Source of the DNA: Skeletonema tropicum
Lineage: Eukaryota; Bacillariophyta; Thalassiosirophyceae; Thalassiosirales; Thalassiosiraceae
Assembly (NCBI GenBank): GCA_037178625.1
Contig: CM074129.1
Span: 3,782,001-3,846,000 of the forward strand
DNA length: 64,000 bases
Direction of reading: 5' to 3'
The notes beneath the pieces were generated by a model. The model searched no databases. It saw nothing but the letters and a program-made list of their open reading frames with translations, and was not told the origin of the DNA. The position numbers and the translations under genes are program-made. Below, in pieces: positions 22,250 to 31,918 of the stretch (positions are counted from its first letter, which is position 1; every line of letters begins with the position of its first letter).

Positions 22250-25200
22250 TTATTTCGCCGTGTTGATGGCATTTTCGGTCAACGCTCGCTTTGCAGCGGC
22301 GTATTCTGCTTCTGAAAACCTTCCGCTTTCTCTCATTTCGTCGAGTTTAACGAGAGCTCTTTTGTAAACATCAGATGGGTTTTGAAGCCTTCCGCTAGCA
22401 CTCACACTTAAACTTCTACTAGAATCTCTTTTTTTCTTGGGGGTGGTGATGTAAGATTGAATACTTTCCTTCAACAACTTCATCACCCGATGTGTGATCG
22501 TATTCATGGTTTTTACTTGCACATCGCCACCATTATTATCTTGTATGGTGCAAAGAGCCGTTTCATAGTTGAATGAAAGGTTGATGGGATGAGAATTGTC
22601 ATTCCCAAGAAATAAGACACATTCTGAGCTTGATTTCCACCAGCGATCATATTTGGCATCAATTGTAAGCTCCACCATGCTCCTCCAGAAGTTTGCCAGA
22701 GGGAACATGAGCAGAGCAACATTGCCCTGTGCTCTAGCAAATGCACGCGTTGCAACGTTTTCGCTGATAGCTGGAACTCCGTTGATTGATAGGCAAAGGT
22801 CGCCTTTGCTTAAATCCATCTCTGCGAAGATTCCTGTTTCTTTGATTTCTTCCACTCGAAGGACCCCATCAACATTTCGGAATGAAATCTCATGCTGTTC
22901 CTGTTGTTCTGGCTTCTTCACCACGATGAATTTCGCGCCTGGTGGAGAGGGACTGCTGGAAGCCACGATGATAACTTGCCCACTAAAGTCTTTCATCATC
23001 CGAATAAAGCTACGAGGACTTGTCACTTTATGCCCATTGATAGACAATAACTCACAGCCTTCTTTTAGCTTGGACCGAAATAGGCCCGACTTTGAAACTT
23101 CCGAAACAACAGTTGTCCCATTCTTCTCTATCAATGACAACCCGATTTCTTCGTTTGGTTTCTTTTTTACTGCAATGTGCATAATTGTAGGCAGTGAAAT
23201 AAAATGAGAGTCGACAGTACTTGCGACGGAAAGCAGCTCACTGAAATGATCATTCTCTTCGCGGTCGGGATCAATGTGATGAGGCTTTCGGTGAAGAATG
23301 AGCATGCCACCGCCATCACTATACTCAGTAGACGTCCTGGCTGATGTTGTATCAGACTTGGTTGACGTGTCAATCGAGTGTATTATTTCGCCCGTGGGTA
23401 CGTTTGTGTTCTTCTTTTCATCGTCTCCCTCGCCCAAAAGTTCATCAGCGCGGAGCTCCCAATCGCAAAGACTACTAGTAGAAGTCCTGGATGATTTACG
23501 CCTTTGTTTGTGACTCGTTTCAGATATTTCATGGTAGCACGCTCTGTCGATGAAACATTCCAATTTACATGAAGTGAAATCCAATTCATCTCCTTCGAAA
23601 ATCTCCCATGCAACTCCATAAGGACTATTGAACGGCGCAGTAAACCTAAACTCATGTTGAATACCTTCACTTTCATAGGACCATGCTGCACGCATCACCT
23701 TCATCGCTGAGTCTTGTTCTCTGGGGAAGGGTTCTATTGACAGCAAAGCTGGAGCCGATGCGTGAGGGACAGCAAAGTTCGACCGATCAAAGAGCTCAAG
23801 TTCAACTTTGAACCTTTCATTAATGCGGCCATCCGAATCGGACTCTAACTGTGGCAGAGTCAAGAACTGGTTGTTTTGTTGTTTGATTGCATCTAATTTG
23901 TACTTCACTTGTACACTCAAGTCAATCTCGGAACCATCATTGCGTAGGAATTTTTCCATCTTTTTGTCCTGTTCGGACGCTTCAAATTCTGCAAGATCAT
24001 CTTGTTTCTCTGACCATACAAAGAATACGTTAGACAAATGACTTGTCTCCGTGTTGCCGTCATCTTCTGCCATAGATATTCTCACCATGGCTCTATCAGC
24101 TACATCCTGCGCAGCTCCTGCTGGTGTGAGTTCTTCTCTCGCAATGCTTGACGGCGGAGTTATTTGTTCTAATATTTCAGCAGCGTCATCGGAGCCTAAA
24201 GATCTTGATCCAAGTCTGTCTAATACGCCATTTCCGCGACGTAGACATTCAGTGTGGTAGTTGTTGACGCCGATGCACTGCACTTCTCCCTTATAAGTAG
24301 AAAAATCTGACTTGCACAGTGCACAATATTTGACAGAAGATGCTCCCCCTTTTGTCGGGATGTTCGACACGACAGTTGGTGTTGATTTTGATACAATTGG
24401 CTCAGAATTGAGCTGCCCTGGCTGCACAACGCAATCACCGCAATGGACAAAGGTCCCTCTTGTATTAGAAATCACCTGAGCACCTCTAAGAGAAGGATCG
24501 TTTGCATCCAATTCGCACAGTGAATTGCGACAGCTTGCGCATTGAAAGCAATCGGCACAAAAATGAAAATCCATGAACTTCGTCTCCCTCTTCGAATGGA
24601 CTCTTTGGCGACAGACTGTACAAATGGTTCTGCTTGTTTTCTTGTGCCTACTGCGACTGCGACTGCGGCTTCGACTGCGACTCCGACTGTAACTACTGGA
24701 GGAGTGAGATGATCTACATGGTGAAGAATCGTTAGAATCGAATGATGCCCTCCTACCGTCTGGATCTTTGGAATTTTTCCTGTCAAATCTCTTTTGATTG
24801 GAATCCTTGCTACTATCACGGTGAATGCGACCAGCTTCTGCAGCTAATGCAGCCAATGCATGGTTGTGAGCAATGTCGGCAGTTTGAGAAAGGCTATTAC
24901 TGCTACTGCGATGATACTGTGGACTGCTTCTACCTCTATCTTCTTCATTCTTTAACCCTCTGTGATGCGCATCAACAGACATTGAACGTTGATGTAATAT
25001 CTCGTGATGCACCTTCTCTTCCGCCTCTTGCTGCTGCTGCTGCTTCATCAGCTCCTGATAATCTCGAGAGTGCATCATAGCTTGCCGTAATGCTGCTTCT
25101 CGTTCCTCCTCCTTCTTTTCGCTTGCTTTAGATATCATTCGCCGAAAAGAGAGTGACCTCGACCGCATCTTCTCCTTGCCCTTCATTTCAGATAGTTCAG

Positions 25201-27448
25201 ACTCTTGTGATGAAATATCGCCCTTCTTCTTATTTTTCTTGAGACCGTTTACCATATTATCCACACTCCTTCGGTAAAGGAATTTACCCTTCTCGTATCT
25301 TGAAGGACTATCATCACCCGCTACACTCAAGTCCGACTCCTCAACGTGATCCATTTCCTTCTGGAACAGCGAATGACTGCAACTCTGATATGCCTCTTCT
25401 GGGTTGTAAAAAATTTCTTCCATTTCGATGTCAGCGTTTTCGTCTTGTGTTTCTGAGTAGTCACTGTCTTCTTCTCCGCTGAATGATTCGATACGCTGGA
25501 GTGATTTCATCTTGTTGAGGAGAGACATACTAGGATTCCAATCTAGATTGTTGTTGGTAGGAGCGTTTTCGACTTTGAGGTTGGGCAGCATTGAGGACAC
25601 GGTTGAGGATGCTGTGCCAGTGCTAGAGTGACGGCGTAACGACGTGTTAGAACCTTCCTCATACACAGTGATAATCGTTCCACCACTTTCCCTCGACGCT
25701 GGATTACTGAAACTCTCGTTGTCGTTGGGTGGAACGTCACCGCTCCTATCTGTGCTACTGCCATCCGTAATTGGCGTAACAACAGTTGTTCTCTGCTTCA
25801 TCTTTTCAACTTTAGCCGCCCTGCCAACATTACTGCTGCGCTTAAGATGCTTCATGACAGACGATTGTATTCTTTGTCTCCGAGATTTCTTTTTCTTTGC
25901 GTCTACTGAGTTGGCTGCGTCCTTGGATGCATGAGCGATGGATTCATCTTCTTGCGAGAGAGGCTCTTCCGAGTATGTACTGTTAGTATTCACCGGACGT
26001 CCATTTACTTGTTTCGGCATGCTAACAAGAGGAGAATACGGCGGAGAAGAAGGGGGCTGTAACTGCACCGCCATTAGACTCGCCTGACTATGTTGAATTT
26101 CTGCATCGAAATCATCATCATGAGGCAAAGAAGCTACTTTTTCTGGGGAAGTATATGTATAATCACTGCCGTCCTGTTTCCTTCTGCTTCTTCCCCGCTT
26201 TATTACACTCCCAAGTCGGCTCAGAGAACTTCCCCTGCCTCGCTGCTGCATTTGCTCTGGATGTAGCTCGTTCTCATCGTACTTTTCATAACGTCCCATG
26301 CTCCGGCCACGTGTAAAGGGAGAAGAGGGCAGTGCTCTCATAGGTGACAATGACCTTATTCTCAATTTAGAGACGTGTTCATTGGGATTGTTGTAATGAG
26401 CAAAGTGCGGCTGATGTCCCAACTCATATCGCTGCTGTTGCAAATGGATCGAACGCGATTCACCGTTTACGAGAGAAGCAGATGTGGCCACCCCTCTAGG
26501 TGAAAGTGAACGCATCCTTGATTCTAAATTGTCGTTCCTATGATTCCTCATTTCAGCAGCTCTTTGTATTGACTGTTGTATTTGACGATCGTCGATGTCA
26601 CTGCTTGACCATCTGTTCTGTGGGGGTCCTGGTCTATTAAAGAATGGAGGAGGATTTATTTGCTCCGCAGTTTCGGCGCAACTGTCAGTATTTGCATTGG
26701 CAGAATACGGCGACAATCGACGTAGAGACATCTTATCGTTTCCATTGCTATTTCTACCCTCAGAGAGACTAGTGCGCTGCGTGCCAGGTCGTTCACTACT
26801 TGACTTTCCATTACGGTTGGGAGGATTTGATGGAGAAGGACCCACACGTCCTGCGTCTGCGCTCCTAACTGCACTAAAGCTACTTTTTCTCATCATTTGT
26901 ACTGGTTCGTTCCTATTATCTTCTTCTTTGCACACATCAAAAGAAAAAGATCTCTTTTCGCCGAATGGATTACTGACAGGTCTTGGGGGTGGTGGAAACT
27001 GCTGTTGGATGTCCCCCCTATCAGCATCACTATTAGTTGTCGTCTCCTCTACAACTGGTGGTATCGGAGGCTGGGACATGGTTGTCATCTTTGAAGTGGA
27101 AGATCGTTTCTTCCAACTATCATTACTCCCCAGAGTTAAACTTGTACTGCTGCCCTCGTCATCACTTCCGCAGCTACTACTACCCGCCTGATGATAATTG
27201 TTATTACTGTCGCTTCTGTTACTTCTACCGCCGCCACCGCTATTGTTACCACTGCCGCTACTATTCTGGCTCTTCATTCTAATCAATAACTTAGATGGAG
27301 AAGAACCACGAGATGAATCGTCCCCGTTTCCATGAAGGATGGAATGCACTGCAGAGTGATGAGAAGCCGGCTGATTCTTTGCGCCAGGAGCGATGATGGC
27401 TTCGCCACGCTTCGTTATGCCTTGACGGAACATTTTCCATTTAAGCAA
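22250..27448 (-). CDS. Giant scaffold protein with LIM-type zinc fingers, two PDZ domains and a SHOCT-like tail
   Basis: This is a 1732-residue intronless ORF; a start at 27433 (MFRQGITKRG) is also possible. Residues 1-920 are Ser/Arg-rich and disordered, with two copies of an R-SLSPRG/RSLSPMR motif and a Glu/Gln-rich coiled-coil patch (~residues 780-860). An RS dipeptide run precedes a LIM-like zinc domain (CTVCRQRVHSK..., C-x2-C pairs; ~945-1005) and a second treble-clef fragment (YCALCKSDFSTYKG; ~1033-1075). PDZ 1 is at ~1419-1496 (IGLSLIEKNGTTVVSEV) and PDZ 2 at ~1506-1583 (VDGVLRVEEIKETGIFAEM). The last ~40 residues (VKLDEMRESGRFSEAEYAAA) match the SHOCT pattern. LIM and PDZ domains are protein-binding modules, so a cytoskeletal or signalling scaffold is likely. 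No catalytic domain is visible. Confidence 0.85.
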   Translation of the reverse strand: MLKWKMFRQGITKRGEAIIAPGAKNQPASHHSAVHSILHGNGDDSSRGSSPSKLLIRMKSQNSSGSGNNSGGGGRSNRSDSNNNYHQAGSSSCGSDDEGSSTSLTLGSNDSWKKRSSTSKMTTMSQPPIPPVVEETTTNSDADRGDIQQQFPPPPRPVSNPFGEKRSFSFDVCKEEDNRNEPVQMMRKSSFSAVRSADAGRVGPSPSNPPNRNGKSSSERPGTQRTSLSEGRNSNGNDKMSLRRLSPYSANANTDSCAETAEQINPPPFFNRPGPPQNRWSSSDIDDRQIQQSIQRAAEMRNHRNDNLESRMRSLSPRGVATSASLVNGESRSIHLQQQRYELGHQPHFAHYNNPNEHVSKLRIRSLSPMRALPSSPFTRGRSMGRYEKYDENELHPEQMQQRGRGSSLSRLGSVIKRGRSRRKQDGSDYTYTSPEKVASLPHDDDFDAEIQHSQASLMAVQLQPPSSPPYSPLVSMPKQVNGRPVNTNSTYSEEPLSQEDESIAHASKDAANSVDAKKKKSRRQRIQSSVMKHLKRSSNVGRAAKVEKMKQRTTVVTPITDGSSTDRSGDVPPNDNESFSNPASRESGGTIITVYEEGSNTSLRRHSSTGTASSTVSSMLPNLKVENAPTNNNLDWNPSMSLLNKMKSLQRIESFSGEEDSDYSETQDENADIEMEEIFYNPEEAYQSCSHSLFQKEMDHVEESDLSVAGDDSPSRYEKGKFLYRRSVDNMVNGLKKNKKKGDISSQESELSEMKGKEKMRSRSLSFRRMISKASEKKEEEREAALRQAMMHSRDYQELMKQQQQQEAEEKVHHEILHQRSMSVDAHHRGLKNEEDRGRSSPQYHRSSSNSLSQTADIAHNHALAALAAEAGRIHRDSSKDSNQKRFDRKNSKDPDGRRASFDSNDSSPCRSSHSSSSYSRSRSRSRSRSRSRHKKTSRTICTVCRQRVHSKRETKFMDFHFCADCFQCASCRNSLCELDANDPSLRGAQVISNTRGTFVHCGDCVVQPGQLNSEPIVSKSTPTVVSNIPTKGGASSVKYCALCKSDFSTYKGEVQCIGVNNYHTECLRRGNGVLDRLGSRSLGSDDAAEILEQITPPSSIAREELTPAGAAQDVADRAMVRISMAEDDGNTETSHLSNVFFVWSEKQDDLAEFEASEQDKKMEKFLRNDGSEIDLSVQVKYKLDAIKQQNNQFLTLPQLESDSDGRINERFKVELELFDRSNFAVPHASAPALLSIEPFPREQDSAMKVMRAAWSYESEGIQHEFRFTAPFNSPYGVAWEIFEGDELDFTSCKLECFIDRACYHEISETSHKQRRKSSRTSTSSLCDWELRADELLGEGDDEKKNTNVPTGEIIHSIDTSTKSDTTSARTSTEYSDGGGMLILHRKPHHIDPDREENDHFSELLSVASTVDSHFISLPTIMHIAVKKKPNEEIGLSLIEKNGTTVVSEVSKSGLFRSKLKEGCELLSINGHKVTSPRSFIRMMKDFSGQVIIVASSSPSPPGAKFIVVKKPEQQEQHEISFRNVDGVLRVEEIKETGIFAEMDLSKGDLCLSINGVPAISENVATRAFARAQGNVALLMFPLANFWRSMVELTIDAKYDRWWKSSSECVLFLGNDNSHPINLSFNYETALCTIQDNNGGDVQVKTMNTITHRVMKLLKESIQSYITTPKKKRDSSRSLSVSASGRLQNPSDVYKRALVKLDEMRESGRFSEAEYAAAKRALTENAINTAK

Positions 27449-29576
27449 GTAAGCGTGTCTCCAAAGCTGCTTTCCTACAACGTCGATTTCTTTCCTACAA
27501 CAATTTCAATGTGTATGCACGACAGGGAGGGGTCGAAAGGCCTGTCTAAGGCAGTTGGCAGTCTAAGTCTGCATGTGCATGCGCCTTCTTTGAAGTTGCG
27601 GCGAGACGACGACAGCTCGGCCAAGTCACACGTCAATGATAATATGAAGGTACAAGTTGATGACCTGACAGTATTGTAAACCTCTCAACAAACTACGCTA
27701 TTTCCATAGGTCATAGATCATAGAGCGAGATTGCGTTGTCCTCATCCACCATGTTATGTTTGGCCTTCCCGCGTAATTTTGAGATGGAACGAGAAATGCA
27801 AAAAATCCATCATCCACCACCACCTTTTACACCGTCACCATGATGTCCTCCACTCCTGTGGCCAGAGTTAAGCGTGCATATTGAATACGCCTAGAATACT
27901 CGGCTTGATAGTCGCATAAATCATCTTATACGCGCCCAAGCCAGGAAAACTCAGTCGATCCACCGTAAATGAATAAAATAACGTCGCAATCGACGGCATA
28001 AAATTTACCACTTTCACCTCCATTCACCCCTCCTATGGACGTTTCGGCAATGATATGTTACAAAAGAGAGGATATCCTTTCACCACATCGATGTTATATA
28101 TACATTGGGCGTCTATTTATCCTTGGTTAGTCCAAACCCATTATCTAATCGATAATCAACCATATTTCACAAGTTAGACAGAATCTATTATTTGCTCCTT
28201 AAACGCAATGCTGAAATCAACATCGTGAAGGACCGATAACATCAAATGAGTGGTAATTTATATACCAATTGATTGTATGCGTATATTCGAATACTTCGAC
28301 AAGTGGATGATGCTTTATAGTGATTATAACACATGGGAGACAGTGTTATGTATGTTGGTTTTGATGTAGGCTAAATATGCAATGAGTTTTACTGAACAAA
28401 CAAGTATTTCCTCAGAACTCATTGTTATTATCGCTCCCAAGGATGTATACTATCATAATAATTATAAGCTGTTGTTTGTTTGATCGATATGCCTCCCGTC
28501 TCCATAAACTTTCGGTTAATTGTTGCGTTTGACAGAGACGAAAAACATGTACATTTTTGTATCATCAAAGTGATGTCATATGAGCTTCCATTCCACTCCA
28601 AGAGTCAATTAACTGTCTATCACCATATTAGAGTCGGTGGAGAGTGTTGGTTGCCTTCATTGGTGTTTTTGTCACTCCTTATTGCAGTAGGTTCAAAGAT
28701 AAAAATGAACCATTGATGGACACCGAGTTACGACGTTGAGGATGTCATTACCGGCCGAACATCGGTACACCAAGACACCCACGCCTCCCTATGGATATAT
28801 CCACTCGATTGGTGGGCTGTAAGGCTCATGCTTTATGTCTCCATGGGTTATGCACCGGCATGACTGTCCCTCCGACATGAACGGCAATGTTTCATTAGGA
28901 AACTTCGCGCACGAAACTTTTTATTGGAGGAATTCATCGTAGCCAATGCTCCGCGTTTTCTGCGCAGGGGTCGGGTGGTATATGATGAAGCTACTGTAAA
29001 AAAACGCGGAGGGTTTGCTGTGTACTGGTGTAATGGTAGGAGATGTTCTCCGCTGTATAGTGTCAATGGTTGAGGATTTTTTTGAAGTTTGTGCCATTGT
29101 GTGTGATTTTTGCGTGGGTTGACGGAACTTTTCGAAGTCAGGTAGGTGTCTCAATATTTTTCTAATTTAGTCGAGATTAAGTAGCGTAACATGGTGCATC
29201 CTCATCTGGTTGATAAAAGGTAAAAGGCTGTCTGACGCTGTCTGATGGGGGCTTGAAGGGAGGTCTTTTTGGTTGCATGGAGTTGCATGCAGTTTTTTGG
29301 TCACGAATTCCTCTTGGACAAATGTTGTGAAGTTCTGCAAAATACTTTCGAATTGTAATGCCGCTTCAATGAGAGGGAATAGTACAAACTCTTTCTGATC
29401 TGTCCAGATGATATGTACTTAGTATTGTACATGCTTACAATCTGGGTAGTTGATGGATATTTTCTTCCGATGTTGGCTATAATAATGTTACTTTTGGATA
29501 AATAATACCATACATACTTAAGTACCGCACGCGCATCTCTACTTATCAGCTATCAGTACTAACTCTATCTAATCTA
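27449..29576. other. Long intergenic region without a confident gene
   Basis: Over 2.1 kb with only short ORFs. One open stretch without ATG (28864-29073, + strand, ~69 codons, containing RARNFLLEEFIVANAPRFL) looks more protein-like than the rest and could be an exon or gene remnant, but I cannot name it. A 9-bp inverted repeat CAATGAGTT/AACTCATTG lies at 28380-28424. No tRNA or tandem array is seen. Confidence 0.4.
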
Positions 29577-29773
29577 GGCAAACCGGGATAGCGGGCGTGT
29601 GGGCGTCCCCCCAACACACCATGGTTTGAGGAGAGGCTTGACAAGGGAATATTGGTGATTTTTGGTCGATATATGGGTAATTTTTGGGTACTTTCAGCTC
29701 ATTTATACCCGATGTTGTGTAGTTGTGGGCCCCACGTGGGCGACGCCCACAACACACCATGAAAAGCGCCACC
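29577..29773. mobile_element. MITE-like inverted-repeat element, copy 2
   Basis: This 197-bp noncoding element has a left end GGCAAACCGGGATAGCGGGC matching the family terminus of copy 1. It has internal arms GTGTGGGCGTC and GACGCCCACAA that begin 21 bases in from each side, and TA on both flanks. The sequence CTAATCTA also occurs just outside both ends, so an 8-bp target duplication is an alternative reading. It ends 142 bp before the ppnP start codon. Confidence 0.6.
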
Positions 29774-29915
29774 TAATCTACTCTCCGCTCTCCGCTCCAT
29801 CCGTCCACCAACCATCAACTCAATCCATCAACTCGTACGCCACTCATCTCATCCTCATCATCATCAACGAACGTACTTAACTTTCCAATAGCTCCTTCAT
29901 CGCCCTATTGAAATC

Positions 29916-30200
29916 ATGCCAATCCAACACAGCAAATATTTCGACGACAAAGTCCAGAGCTTGGCCTCGGAACGACATGGTGCTAAATTCTCTATTGGAA
30001 TCATCACTGCCGGAACCTACCATTTTGGCACAGCTGCTGCCGAGAGGATGACTGTCATATCAGGCATGCTTACTGCCAAGCTTGATGGGAGTGATGAGTG
30101 GGTGAATTATCCTGCTGGCACAAACTTTGAGATTCCAGCCAACAGTGGATTTGATGTCAAGGCAAGTACTAATACTGCTTACCAGTGCGAGTATCTTTAA
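29916..30200 (+). CDS. ppnP: PpnP-type pyrimidine/purine nucleoside phosphorylase
   Basis: This 94-residue ORF matches the small cupin-like DUF1255/YaiE family along its full length (the E. coli protein is about 94 aa): KYFDDKVQSL, FSIGIITAGTYHFGTA, ERMTVISGMLTAKLDG, YPAGTNFEIPANSGFDV and YQCEYL. The bacterial enzyme phosphorolyses nucleosides to base plus ribose 1-phosphate. No targeting signal is present, so it is probably cytosolic. The family is mainly bacterial; a transferred origin is possible. The start is set by the Met directly before PIQHSKYF. Confidence 0.9.
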   Translation: MPIQHSKYFDDKVQSLASERHGAKFSIGIITAGTYHFGTAAAERMTVISGMLTAKLDGSDEWVNYPAGTNFEIPANSGFDVKASTNTAYQCEYL

Positions 30201-30337
30201 AGAAGATGATGGTTTCTATCCTACAGCACCACTTCGGACGTTAATACATTAACATTGTGGTTGGACAACAAAAGTTGATACATCTATATTATGACAACAT
30301 AATGCAGAGAGTAATGCAGCTGGTGGAAATAATTAAA

Positions 30338-31558
30338 CTATGACTGTAACAAAGCTTCTTCAACAGCACGCAACTTTTCTTCATACTCCTTCTGCTCTCT
30401 GAAGTCTTCGCCCAATGTCCATGCCAACTCTTGCTTAGATACTGTTCTTTCGAGTAATAGCGAAGTAGAAGACATCACATCTTCACTGCCTTCATTTGTG
30501 TTTTTTGCAGATATGCAAGACACTCTTTCCAATTTGTACGGTATACCTCTTCGATTGCCATAAACAAACGGCATGTTAACTACCGCATCTCCACTTTTAT
30601 TATTCCCTGCTTCATAATCGTCGTCAACAGCATCAGGATCATATCCTCTATCATTAATCCAGAATTCATTTTCCCATAAACTAAGTTCATCTTTGATGAG
30701 TATTCTTTTGCCAGGTATAAGTGATATTGAATCGACTATTGCACCTTTTGATCCAGCTTCCATTGTAGCATGAACACCATCGTCTTTGTTATTATGAATT
30801 GCAGTAGGTGTAGACAATGATGCGTCATTATCATATTCATCAACATTGAGATAGGCATGCTTTTTCGGATCCCACTGAGGATCCCAGAGGACGTCACATC
30901 CTATAAGAGGCGACACGAGTTGTTGTATCCCTACCGATTGAAAAGTGTCCCATTCATTCTCTTCCACATCGGTATAATTGAGCCAAACAGCATATGTTTC
31001 TCTCCACCATGTGCACGGCTGATCCGAATACTGACGCAATTGTGATTCTACCTCTGAAGTTAATGTGTGCAGCTTCATTCTTACTTTTTCACCATCCACG
31101 TTGTTGTTATTATTATCGTCATCATCATCATGTGGAGAAATCAATTTGTACATTCGAAAACGAAATATTTGACGTGGATTGCCATTGAAATAAAATGCAG
31201 CTAGGATCCATTGGTCCTTCTGTTGACCATGTTGTCCAGTAAGTAGTAGAGGAGGAGGGCATGGCACTAATGTACAGTGAATGTGCTCATGACCTCCACC
31301 TTCTGCTGGTGTAAGAGCATGGGTGCGATCGCGTAGTACTTGGTGGTAATTATCAAAATCTCCTTGGAATTGAGATAGGAGATGACGAAAGTAATTATCG
31401 TTCTCGCTTGATGATGAGTCACTGGTTTGAAAGCACTCGACGTGGATATGTTTTTTGCGTTGTATATCGACACGTCTGCGTGAGCTGTGGTGCGTGAATG
31501 ATGAGGTGATTCGTAGGCTACTCAACAGTAGAGCTATACAAGCAAACTTCGCCATCAT
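30338..31558 (-). CDS. Plastid-targeted CpeT/CpcT-like (phycobilin lyase family) protein
   Basis: This is a 406-residue intronless ORF. The N-terminus MMAKFACIALLLSSLRITSSFTHH is an ER signal peptide ending in a Ser-Phe plastid-entry motif. The body follows the CpcT/CpeT layout: FQGDFDNYHQVL, HEHIHCTLVPCP, FYFNGNPRQIFRFRMYKL, GCDVLWDPQWDP, and the family-typical end WINDRGYDPD with MPFVYGNRRGIPYKLERV. In cyanobacteria these proteins attach phycoerythrobilin or phycocyanobilin to phycobiliproteins. Diatoms lack phycobilisomes, so the substrate here is unknown. The match is by motif order only; several acidic and Asn-rich insertions make the protein nearly twice the usual ~200 aa. Confidence 0.55.
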   Translation of the reverse strand: MMAKFACIALLLSSLRITSSFTHHSSRRRVDIQRKKHIHVECFQTSDSSSSENDNYFRHLLSQFQGDFDNYHQVLRDRTHALTPAEGGGHEHIHCTLVPCPPPLLLTGQHGQQKDQWILAAFYFNGNPRQIFRFRMYKLISPHDDDDDNNNNNVDGEKVRMKLHTLTSEVESQLRQYSDQPCTWWRETYAVWLNYTDVEENEWDTFQSVGIQQLVSPLIGCDVLWDPQWDPKKHAYLNVDEYDNDASLSTPTAIHNNKDDGVHATMEAGSKGAIVDSISLIPGKRILIKDELSLWENEFWINDRGYDPDAVDDDYEAGNNKSGDAVVNMPFVYGNRRGIPYKLERVSCISAKNTNEGSEDVMSSTSLLLERTVSKQELAWTLGEDFREQKEYEEKLRAVEEALLQS

Positions 31559-31918
31559 ACGATGTATCTAATGATTGATATTGGTGCTATTGTGTAGCTA
31601 GCACAGAGTAGCATGGCACATGGCATGGTGGATGGGAGCGATGTGGGTGTGCGGTGTGCATGTCAAATGTGGGGTGTGGGCGCGCGCCGTGTGAGAGGAG
31701 GAGAGGGGGGCGTGGGGAGAGGAGGAGCGAGAGGGAGTTACACGTTACACCCATTCTCCATCGTTATGTAGTAAAGCTTGCGAGTGCAGTGGAATCAAGT
31801 GCCAATGCCAAGGTTGCCTATTATCATTGAGGTCATTGAGGGATGTCAAGGCGTCGACGTAATTGCTTTGAATGGCGTTTACTTCATATAATTATGAGTC
31901 GAAATTTGCAGGGATCAT
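31559..31918. other. Intergenic spacer with a purine-rich tract
   Basis: A GGAGAGG-type polypurine stretch occupies roughly 31695-31740. No gene is seen. The spacer separates the start of the CpeT-like gene from the 3' end of the next minus-strand gene. Confidence 0.4.

Noticed and set aside
28848..29154. Two overlapping minus-strand ORFs of ~75 codons
   Set aside because: No domain and overlapping each other; the plus-strand open stretch there is at least as good, and none is convincing.
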